Shown one piece after another: positions 59,301 to 64,000 of a stretch of 64,000 nucleotides of DNA. The notes under the pieces were generated by a model. The model made no database searches, had not been told where the DNA came from, and worked only from the letters and a program-made list of their open reading frames with translations. Both the position numbers and the translations under genes were made by a program. The DNA is from Martinezella tropici. GTDB lineage: Bacteria > Pseudomonadota > Alphaproteobacteria > Rhizobiales > Rhizobiaceae. Each line of letters starts with the position of its first letter. Position 1 is the stretch's first letter. Location: positions 22,323-86,322 of the forward strand of contig NZ_QMKK01000058.1 of the NCBI RefSeq assembly GCF_003287875.1, in the 5' to 3' direction.

Positions 59301-61907
59301 CCTTCATCTTTCGTGAAGTCGCTGGTGCAGGACCCACTAGGGCGCTCCTTGCAGACCGTCGATCCGGACACAGGCACCAGCCAGTTCCTCTACGATCCGT
59401 CGTCGCGCCTCCGCTTCGTAAACACGGCGCTCGAGGACGGCGAGGCATGGTTTGCCTACTACAAGTACGATGCGCTCGGCCGGGTGCTAGAGGAAGGGAC
59501 GGTCCAGCAAGCCTGGGATGCGACGCAACTCGCCACACTTGCCGAGCAGGCCACGTGGCCGGATGACTCCGTTGCGCATACTGTCGTGCGAACCCACGGC
59601 TATGACGGAAATGGCAGTGATCCGAACGCGATCGGCAAGGAAATACTGATCGTGACGGTCAACCAGGCACCTGCCTTGATCCCTTCGGCCGACGCCGTGA
59701 CCACGACCGAGACATTGACCTACGACGGTGAGGGAAACCTCGCCAGCATCACGTTGCAGCTTCCCTTGATGCTTGGCACCTCGGGCGCGACGGTGTCCTA
59801 CACCTATAACAATCTGAAACAGATCACCCAGGTGACTTATCCGGACGGTTCGCCTGTGGCCGCGGTCCTTTACAGCTACGACGACCGGGGCCGCGTGACC
59901 GGCATCGGCACCTCGGTGAACACGCCGACGGATATCGCCGCGTACACCTATAACGCGGATGGCGATGTGGAGACGGAAACGTTGAACCAAGGGTTGCTGA
60001 CCGGCGCTTATCAGTATGCCTCGCCAGGCTGGCTCACCGGATACACGGCGACGCCGAGCGGCGCCACGAATGCCTGCTTCTCTCTGGGGCTAGGTTACGA
60101 CGCCGATGGCCGGATCGAGAGCCGCGACCTGTCGTACAGCTTCGGCTCGGATTCGAATAGCACGCAGGTCGCCTACGTCTATGACGGCCAGATGCGTCTG
60201 GAGAGCGCGACCGTGACAGGAGACGCACAGGGCAACGAGGCCGTCGGACAATACGATGCCAACGGCAATATCTGGCAGCTGACCCAGGACGGCGTGGAAT
60301 ACGATTTTACCTGCGCCCCGGGCTCCAACCGGCCGAGCACGCTGACGATCGGAAGCGCCGATCCCATTTCCTTGCAATTCAGCGCCGACGGTCAATTGAC
60401 GCAGGCCGCGGGCCTGGCGCTTGAATATGACCCATGCCTGAAACTCGCGACCGGGATGACGGTCACCGAGGGGGATGACGTGACCCAGCTTCGGCTCGCC
60501 TATGGCGGAAAGGGGCAGCGGATACTGAAGCAGGTCAGCGGCAATACATCCTCCGCCACGGCATATCTCTGGGGTGCTGCGGCCCAGCCGCTATGCAGCC
60601 TTTGCGATGGAATATGGACGGCCTATGTCCAAGGGCCCACGGGGCTGGTGGCCGTTGTGAGCGACGAGTGCTATTTTCCGCTGAAGGATCACGCGCAGAC
60701 CGTCTGGGCCGTGGTGGACGATCAGAATGCGCTGGTGGCCCAGTACGACTACGCGCCTTTCGGCGAGGTGCTCAACATCTCGGGTTCCCTTCCGCAAATC
60801 GTCCCATTCCGTTTCATGGGCAAGGCACTCGACACGGAAACCGGCCTCTACGATTTCGGCGCAAGGCTTTACCATCCTGTCTTACGGCGCTTCTGCTCCC
60901 CCGACGTGGCGGGCCAGGGCGCAAGCCCCTACGGCTTCGCGGGCAACAATCCGATCATGATGATCGACCCGACCGGCAACACCTCGACCTGGGCGCGTGT
61001 TGGCATCGGAGCGGGAATGGCAGCGCTCGCGGTCACCGGCTTCGCCCTTAGCTTTTTCACATTCGGCCTTTCCGACGTGCTGGCAGCCGTCGGCGACGCC
61101 GTCGGTTCGGCAATCAGCTCGGTATCGAGCGCGCTGACCGGCGGCTCCGAAGTCGTGGCCGCCGGCGCTTCGGTTGGAGCCCAAGGCCTTTCACAGACGG
61201 CGGTGCTGACCGAGCTATCGACAACGGTCGCGCTGCCTGAAGGCGTTGGCGCTGCCGGCATCGAGGGAACCGTCAATGCCGTCGGAAACTTCCTGCAGCA
61301 GGTCGTGACGAACACCGCCTTCGGCGTCGGCTCCGCCGGACTGCAATATGATATTAGTCCGGGTGCCCAATTCTCGGGACAAGGGTTCCGCGATGCGCTT
61401 CTGTCCGGCGCCTGGAGCGGGCTGCTCTACGGCATCGGTTCCGGCGTGGCCGGGCTCGAGGCCGTAGCCGCCAGCAAGGCATGGGGTAACGTCGCCGAAA
61501 AGATGGGACTGAACGCGGCAAGCAAGATAGCGGGCAAGGCGGCATTCAAGGTTGCTCTGAACGTGGCGATGGGTAGCTCCACCAATGTCATCGCCCAGAT
61601 CATGACAAACCTGATGACCCATCAGTCCTGGAACCAGGGCCTTGCGCTCGCGGCGAAAGTGGGGGTGGCCGGCGGAGTGCCCTTCGGGGTGGGCGACGTC
61701 CTACTGAACGATGCCAAGAATTGGGCGACGGAGTTTGCGACGTCTTTGAGCAGCGAAGGTCAAAGTCGCGTAGCGACGGCGATCCGAGGCGTGGATCAGG
61801 CGCTGAAAGCCGCGAAGTCGAATACGGCCGTGTGCCTGTACGGTATCACCGGCTATACGCTAGCGGAAGGGTATGTCATCTGGGGAGCAACGAACCATGG
61901 CAAATAG
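53364..61907 (+). CDS. Giant SpvB/RHS YD-repeat protein with unrecognised C-terminal domain
   Basis: Protein of 2847 residues. The N terminus has an SpvB/TcB-like start (SVSLLYQSNVYRDATAWNRD, then SIAGLGWTLP, about 55-88). A long beta-rich region follows. About 1353-1505 is a jelly-roll carbohydrate-binding-like domain (GFEPYESNAAWTMQGTQLVT ... DAVLVDDVLITP), and about 1590-1740 looks like a second sandwich. YD repeats run from about 1770 to 2400 (YSYDDRGRVTGIG, YTYNADGDVETE, YDADGRIESRDL). The RHS core is near 2459-2538 (YDYAPFGEVL, GLYDFGARLYHPVLRRFCSP D) and ends in the junction IDPTGN (2534-2539). The last 308 residues are Ala/Gly-rich with hydrophobic helices. No Sec signal is seen. RHS shells encapsulate a C-terminal effector, so this resembles a polymorphic toxin or Tc-type protein; the effector activity is unknown. 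Confidence 0.88.
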   Translation: MSDSTSQLPPIRTFQFDTSAVASLDSNVNQFRGDINLTQALLAMPGRLSGDGLDISVSLLYQSNVYRDATAWNRDAPTSIAGLGWTLPATLIELDDGGAPTPGTRQYTYVSGGIPTPLAREPETSNLFAVDALLANDLEDGQPVPAALRAEFVRRGFNLSLVTMVSATSSTAWTLSDDDNQQLFDLALVDTQLQVLDGGEAYQLVNYAFRKILYYPPYERWVVVNEDGHRMSFGGLEAPTAQGYATSVGNSIEWGVRWSLDGGAASAIWEGASDVTSGQCQYARVWHLAVCSVLWGDSIAYGYNEWVRDPSTGLIPDVEQPVGAGGLPYTKACYLTSITDVFGRKAVFQYGDKLWDDSTPESAREYADPHKLKPDMTANAYQDRYETKFLEGIAVQDVTGASMFSLALAYLPTQSAGGDDSPVANVTSYAGALYGDTCKRFLTGVTFQNASGEALPGLIFDYYFDTSLSGSSPGALKSITYPQGAVATYTYTQQQLAVCERMVSVGPPSDDLQGAEPRAFFGSDYVVTTWYNTSQGKLSLQVYTWLGRWIEWSLTDDTVLFSSVDGLDLTTLNVVASENFFALSFTSSSETDLYVFQRDVARPGQWVPATVDGTTTAPNQPTRSYAPSGGTVDVVGGNTFLLVICMDPDHSSYGYDRLTWRWTSASWTLESFTLSQYAWATAMNEYQLILDETGKAELSFLSPGLVWSQPAILTLPDFSFVYYDRVTLVPSASFVVMSNLQTDNSQSRGYELTFLQWDAAYAFPSTVTSFTFNDRLEASGSYKTPYIPTIIGNTMVAVAAHVLRYNGQTWLENSQLVPASLPSGSQQRYAYGPDYAIQIIVPGGGVGTTTAKVLSFDPDADSSSWTRSPVTPAQGLSNPPGYSATANWPSAGGEDFMNIGQYLYFRGTATDWDDVLTQSPNADLQQLVNQALGSADGYVLNAESVINEGPTFLGYYVYDIADSTNDQAAVLVLKNGGVYGAAQTLSSERIYTPAESVPTTPGQTPGGPEAFAAYPSTDSDFDHASAILLHRYAGDAIDGALTHYAVTGISITDGFGATAATTYFPDPDQAACDPTGLVVKYYEVTTYPGTADASQPTYGSKVTRYLNGLAVATGADYYNMLDGLLQSAETLDSQGNLLAQTENTWQAYTTRASDPSDPEAPLLNLKGAYVLQVQQIKMEDGVASTQTTGYVPEGLAAPFSGQPVSTQTLVYGGSGAQETFTTTTTYGYEIDATLLAQHMLTKVAQSTTSWASGNAAAVPIKATAMTYAGFPSSYGQDVLVPAREATFAWTGTAAIAFPFSSYNPGSVPDGWIRNSLIQGRTTSGQLTEMADACGVIQSTLYGTAPELPIARITNASLSRGECAYLGFEPYESNAAWTMQGTQLVTGDAHSGTNSLSLPGGGTAMLATAVTPANLSQLYLLGFWYKTPAGFSPGTGSGFTVVVTVDGQVTEALGAAFDDTRGVWTYRTLGIPLIAGQASIELIVQATNTAEDAVLVDDVLITPMVSKVSVRAYDAATHQVTAMVDSAGHTMRCIYDSFQRLVAKVGPQEQVKELVQVSLSRAGNTTDAFDAGNPNANLSLEPADGGTLETFCTGDEWQNRWQASATSTNWSVSSGALSHKASVDDTLIWQGSSPTTSALYFEVLPPATLAGPLTVSFAQGYRIAFDQDAGYSFTDPSGNTVQTPLTNPPQMATEWLTVFGDGLVLFFGDGQLLFSASVPLDSLDPIAISTGPNLLSFRNLAMVAAPRVSLSYTDASGQDRQKQQLLGQDAVISATIHDPLGRTVAVTRMAPASFGADAALPLLSYHPDFVDVAGFLATMNGSWEMTGDLADYYAGQSDGTVPRSDDEGYPYFGYLLEASPRKRRLEQGQPGKAYAIHDVDSTAPADRQTTQFLYGPNGSSPFDLPQGDYVANTLISPLKTQSITLRDTMGRKLASSLTDIAGEVAGQGQAIATFADAAGAAAATLQTRQPNFYTETPQSDPSSFVKSLVQDPLGRSLQTVDPDTGTSQFLYDPSSRLRFVNTALEDGEAWFAYYKYDALGRVLEEGTVQQAWDATQLATLAEQATWPDDSVAHTVVRTHGYDGNGSDPNAIGKEILIVTVNQAPALIPSADAVTTTETLTYDGEGNLASITLQLPLMLGTSGATVSYTYNNLKQITQVTYPDGSPVAAVLYSYDDRGRVTGIGTSVNTPTDIAAYTYNADGDVETETLNQGLLTGAYQYASPGWLTGYTATPSGATNACFSLGLGYDADGRIESRDLSYSFGSDSNSTQVAYVYDGQMRLESATVTGDAQGNEAVGQYDANGNIWQLTQDGVEYDFTCAPGSNRPSTLTIGSADPISLQFSADGQLTQAAGLALEYDPCLKLATGMTVTEGDDVTQLRLAYGGKGQRILKQVSGNTSSATAYLWGAAAQPLCSLCDGIWTAYVQGPTGLVAVVSDECYFPLKDHAQTVWAVVDDQNALVAQYDYAPFGEVLNISGSLPQIVPFRFMGKALDTETGLYDFGARLYHPVLRRFCSPDVAGQGASPYGFAGNNPIMMIDPTGNTSTWARVGIGAGMAALAVTGFALSFFTFGLSDVLAAVGDAVGSAISSVSSALTGGSEVVAAGASVGAQGLSQTAVLTELSTTVALPEGVGAAGIEGTVNAVGNFLQQVVTNTAFGVGSAGLQYDISPGAQFSGQGFRDALLSGAWSGLLYGIGSGVAGLEAVAASKAWGNVAEKMGLNAASKIAGKAAFKVALNVAMGSSTNVIAQIMTNLMTHQSWNQGLALAAKVGVAGGVPFGVGDVLLNDAKNWATEFATSLSSEGQSRVATAIRGVDQALKAAKSNTAVCLYGITGYTLAEGYVIWGATNHGK

Positions 61908-61951
61908 CCTGAGATGGAATGCACGCAACCGAAATCGATGGTGAGTTTCGT

Positions 61952-62449
61952 TCAGGGGTTCAGTGCATTATTGAGGTCATGCAATCCGACCATCAGCATC
62001 ATGGGGTCGGACGGAGAAGACAGGAAGCCGACGGCTTCGTAGAAGGCTCGTGCGTCATCTGAAATCGCATGAACGAGCATACCTCGAATGCCAAGTACTT
62101 CCGCAGCATTGAGCAGGCGCAGGCCCGCGTCGCGCACCAATGCCCTGCCGATACCGCGCCCTTGGTAGGATTGATCAATGGCGAGGCGACCAAGCACAGC
62201 GACCGGAATTGGATCAGGCATATTGCGCCGAAAACGGCCAGGCGCTTCCGGCTGTTTGACGGCGCCGGAAGCGAGCGCGTAATAGGCGATGACGCGGCTC
62301 TCCTCGCACACGACGAAGGTCCGCGATGCGCCGCTCGTTTGATTAGAACGGGCGCGACGTCGCAGCCAGTCGTCCAGTTCAACGACTCCGGAATTGAACT
62401 CGGCCAGTTCATGATGATCGGCCAGGGGTGCCGGCGCGCTGAGGGTCAC
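61952..62449 (-). CDS. GNAT toxin of a DUF1778/GNAT toxin-antitoxin module
   Basis: Acetyltransferase of 165 residues of the TacT/AtaT group, which block translation by acetylating aminoacyl-tRNA. It shows FNSGVVELDDWLRRRARSNQ, typical of these toxins, then the acetyl-CoA site VAVLGRLAIDQSYQGRGIGRALV, and the C-terminal Tyr region ARAFYEAVGFLSSP. It begins with GTG inside the antitoxin stop (GTGA overlap). The gene converges on the RHS-type gene, 44 bases away. Confidence 0.92.
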   Translation of the reverse strand: MTLSAPAPLADHHELAEFNSGVVELDDWLRRRARSNQTSGASRTFVVCEESRVIAYYALASGAVKQPEAPGRFRRNMPDPIPVAVLGRLAIDQSYQGRGIGRALVRDAGLRLLNAAEVLGIRGMLVHAISDDARAFYEAVGFLSSPSDPMMLMVGLHDLNNALNP

Positions 62450-62742
62450 GCCTCATCCCACGGTGCTTTGGTCGACATGGTGCGTGCTAAACGCTCATTG
62501 GGCTGTGTGGGTGCATCGAGCCGGGCAAGGTATTCAGCATAGATTTCCGCACTTACCGTGAAGACAGTGCGGTCAAGCAGCACCTCCTCGGCTCGGCGCT
62601 CTGAGGCTTCCAACATGAAATCCGTTCGCGTTTTACCGAGCAACTCTGCGGCGCGATCGATCAAGTTGCGGGTCGCAGGCTTGATGCGCATATTCAGCGG
62701 CACGCTTGCGTCCGAGCTTTTGCTCGTGTGTGAAGTTGGCAT
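62446..62742 (-). CDS. DUF1778 (ribbon-helix-helix) antitoxin
   Basis: Antitoxin of 98 residues: an N-terminal ribbon-helix-helix (SVPLNMRIKPATRNLIDRAA ELLGKTRTDFMLEASERRAE) and a C-terminal toxin-binding arm ending in DAPTQPNERLARTMSTKAPW DEA. The ATG at 62742 follows CAGGAG. It precedes and overlaps the GNAT toxin gene, as in TacAT. The DNA-binding part should recognise the inverted repeat over its own promoter. Confidence 0.93.
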   Translation of the reverse strand: MPTSHTSKSSDASVPLNMRIKPATRNLIDRAAELLGKTRTDFMLEASERRAEEVLLDRTVFTVSAEIYAEYLARLDAPTQPNERLARTMSTKAPWDEA

Positions 62743-62762
62743 GGCAAACTCCTGTTTGCACC

Positions 62763-62817
62763 TATATAGCGTAACGACAATATCTTTACAAGATCCCCAT
62801 AAAGACATTGTCGTTAC
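62763..62817 (-). promoter_or_regulatory. Autoregulated promoter and operator of the DUF1778/GNAT module
   Basis: On the minus strand a -35 TTGTAA (62786-62791) and a -10 TATATA (62763-62768) are separated by exactly 17 bases. An 18-base inverted repeat with one mismatch (GTAACGACAATATCTTTA at 62771-62788 and its inverse at 62800-62817) covers the spacer and the -35 box, so antitoxin binding would block RNA polymerase. Confidence 0.75.
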
Positions 62818-62928
62818 ACCGTGCGCGCATTCGTAATTCGCGGTATTTAGCTTATCTAAGCTCTTGAAGGGATCAGAACCGCACATCATGCTATTTGGAT
62901 CGGCTCAACGTCAGCGATGCAAGGTAGA

Positions 62929-63096
62929 TCAATAATTTAGCGTTCCGTCGATACCAGTCTTTCTGGCACCGCCGACGTAAACGCTTCCATTCTCGTCTAC
63001 CTTGACTTTGATCCGCCCATTTCGGCCAATGCAACGCGCTTGGGCCGCGACATACTCCTTGTCTGGAATCTCAACTGTTACGCGGGCATATCCCAC
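62929..63096 (-). pseudogene. Remnant: C-terminus of a PhzF-family isomerase
   Basis: An open stretch of about 55 codons on the minus strand reads VTVEIPDKEYVAAQARCIGR, then NGRIKVKVDENGSVYVGGAR KTGIDGTLNY before TGA. The pattern 'QG..MGRPSRI.V.VD..G.V.VGG.AV...G.L' is the C terminus of PhzF/YddE-like isomerases. About 230 upstream residues are missing: the frame runs into the PIN toxin gene, which overlaps its 5' end. The toxin-antitoxin module probably replaced or interrupted the gene. Confidence 0.55.
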
Positions 63097-63503
63097 GGAT
63101 TCATGAGCATCACCCCCATGCCATCGAAATCCTTAACGTTTCGCGTAACCAGTATCATGCGCCGGGTGAAGGCTACCGCAGCAATGTAGGCGTCATTGAT
63201 CGGCTTGGGATCGGGAACATGCCATTTCGCTGCCTGAACGGCCGACGCCTCGTCCAGCGGCAGGATGCGGCCGGAAAATGCCGTGAGGACGATATTTTCC
63301 AGCCAGCCGCGCAGCACCTTGCCTGCGACTGCGTCATTATGTTCGACCAGCCGGACGCCAATCTCTAGCTCGTGCAGAACCACGGATGAAATAAAGCATT
63401 CGGCCGGATCGACTGTTTCGTTCCAGACCACGACATTGGGGTCGGCCTTGCCGCTCGCGACCTTGCGGAGCTCGGACACGACGTTGGTATCGAGCAACAG
63501 CAT
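63078..63503 (-). CDS. PIN-domain toxin (VapC/FitB type)
   Basis: Ribonuclease toxin of 141 residues. The PIN acidic residues are in place: D5 (LLLDTNVVSEL), Glu in VVLHELEIGV, Asp in PINDAYIAAVA, and the terminal TRNVKDF Asp. The ISSVVLHELEIGV and NVKDFDGMGVMLMNPW segments are typical of FitB-like toxins. The start overlaps the antitoxin stop by one base. Its 3' end overlaps the PhzF remnant. Confidence 0.94.
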   Translation of the reverse strand: MLLLDTNVVSELRKVASGKADPNVVVWNETVDPAECFISSVVLHELEIGVRLVEHNDAVAGKVLRGWLENIVLTAFSGRILPLDEASAVQAAKWHVPDPKPINDAYIAAVAFTRRMILVTRNVKDFDGMGVMLMNPWDMPA

Positions 63504-63757
63504 CAGGACAGGTCAACCGGCCTGGCATATTCAGTACGCTGCGGGAGCGGCAAATCAACGTCATCCCCACCTGGCGCGGCCAGCATATCACCGAGAGTCC
63601 GCATTTTGCCGGTAAGCCGCTTGTACTCATCGAACGACAAGAGGACGTGCGCGGGGCGTCCCCTGTCAGTGATGATCACAGGTCCTTCCTGTGCGGCCCG
63701 CTTCGCGCGCCCAAGATCCTGATTGAGTTCACGGCCTGAAAGCATGGTGACGGTCAT
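63503..63757 (-). CDS. Phd/YefM-family antitoxin
   Basis: Antitoxin of 84 residues. MLSGRELNQDLGRAKRAAQE GPVIITDRGRPAHVLLSFDE YKRLTG is the Phd/YefM DNA-binding fold, followed by a 30-residue toxin-neutralising tail. The ATG at 63757 is preceded by GGAG, better than the in-frame ATG at 63769. It forms a module with the PIN toxin gene. Confidence 0.92.
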   Translation of the reverse strand: MTVTMLSGRELNQDLGRAKRAAQEGPVIITDRGRPAHVLLSFDEYKRLTGKMRTLGDMLAAPGGDDVDLPLPQRTEYARPVDLS

Positions 63758-64000
63758 GGTAAGCTCCAAAGTTCGTGATCTCGATATTTGTGGTTACGTA
63801 ACTACATTTAATTCACGGAAGCCGGAAACGCAAGGGGAGCGGTGCAACGGCTCGTCTCTCAGAGTTTTGGGGCCACCGTTTTGATTACCACCGGGGTAAG
63901 ATTTGAGAGGTTCAGGGACGGCAACGCCCACAAGTGCGGAAAGCCTTCGAAGCCACTGTCGTCGGGACGGCAGGCTTTGAAATCATGTCGACCCGAGCTT
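63758..64000. other. Promoter region of the Phd/PIN module and window end
   Basis: GTGGTTACGTAACTAC (63790-63805) is a near-perfect palindrome around GTTACGTAAC, 33 bases upstream of the antitoxin ATG, the expected place for autoregulation. No gene can be recognised in the remaining 195 bases. Confidence 0.45.

Noticed and set aside
53364..61907. Classical insecticidal Tc toxin TcB-TcC fusion
   Set aside because: Although the N-terminal start is SpvB-like and there is an RHS core, no TcA gene is present, embedded CBM-like modules are unusual, and the core junction is DPTGN of general RHS proteins.
1..64000. CRISPR arrays, intact insertion sequences, integrase or phage genes
   Set aside because: No regular short repeats with spacers and no transposase or integrase motif were found; the remnants and toxin-antitoxin modules are the only signs of mobility.

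Overview
The window looks like chromosome or large-replicon DNA of a plant- or soil-associated Hyphomicrobiales bacterium, most likely Rhizobium/Agrobacterium. The clearest anchor is a full-length cyclic beta-1,2-glucan synthase (ndvB/chvB, 3106-11598). A DUF982 protein, many ABC, TRAP and RND transporters, and a GC-rich, codon-dense layout agree with this. No rRNA, confident tRNA, CRISPR array or intact insertion sequence was seen.

Layout. 1-3100: end of a TetR regulator, a DUF982 protein, an SDR, an epoxide hydrolase remnant and an unknown protein. 3106-11598: ndvB. 11600-14096: an NmrA-like reductase and a divergent LysR regulator, flanked by remnants of an Old Yellow Enzyme, an SDR and a class III aminotransferase. 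14097-23613: a MocR-type regulator divergent from a complete Nit1C cluster (nitrilase, radical SAM, GNAT, AIR-synthase-like, glycosyltransferase, two small 'nitrogen starvation' proteins, flavin oxidoreductase). The cluster ends with an LnmK-like double-hotdog protein and is preceded by a good sigma-54 promoter. 23830-31411: an EnvZ/OmpR-type two-component pair divergent from an RND efflux operon and a lipoprotein gene.

32034-49491 holds two long minus-strand operons that together look like an alpha-hydroxynitrile (mandelonitrile-type) degradation pathway. The first encodes an aldehyde dehydrogenase, a MarR regulator, a TRAP transporter and a benzoylformate-decarboxylase-like ThDP enzyme; a ketopantoate-reductase-family dehydrogenase is divergent from it. 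The second encodes an amidase, an unmistakable (S)-mandelate dehydrogenase (MdlB), a cobalt-type nitrile hydratase whose beta subunit is split into two genes, a His-rich accessory protein and a Liv-type ABC importer. Two LuxR-type regulators lie upstream. Read as a route: nitrile to amide, hydroxy acid, keto acid, aldehyde, carboxylic acid. The Nit1C cluster 16 kb away belongs to a type linked to cyanide assimilation, so the whole region could serve growth on plant cyanogenic compounds. This is inference, but the enzyme set is unusually coherent.

52440-61907 is a two-gene unit: a 298-residue protein made of three repeats with an Asp-His signature, then a 2847-residue SpvB/RHS YD-repeat protein with an RHS core, a DPTGN junction and an unrecognised Ala/Gly-rich C-terminal domain. 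No recognisable immunity, TcA or secretion genes accompany it. The right end carries two toxin-antitoxin modules (DUF1778/GNAT with a clear operator-promoter, and Phd/PIN) and the 3' remnant of a PhzF-like gene.
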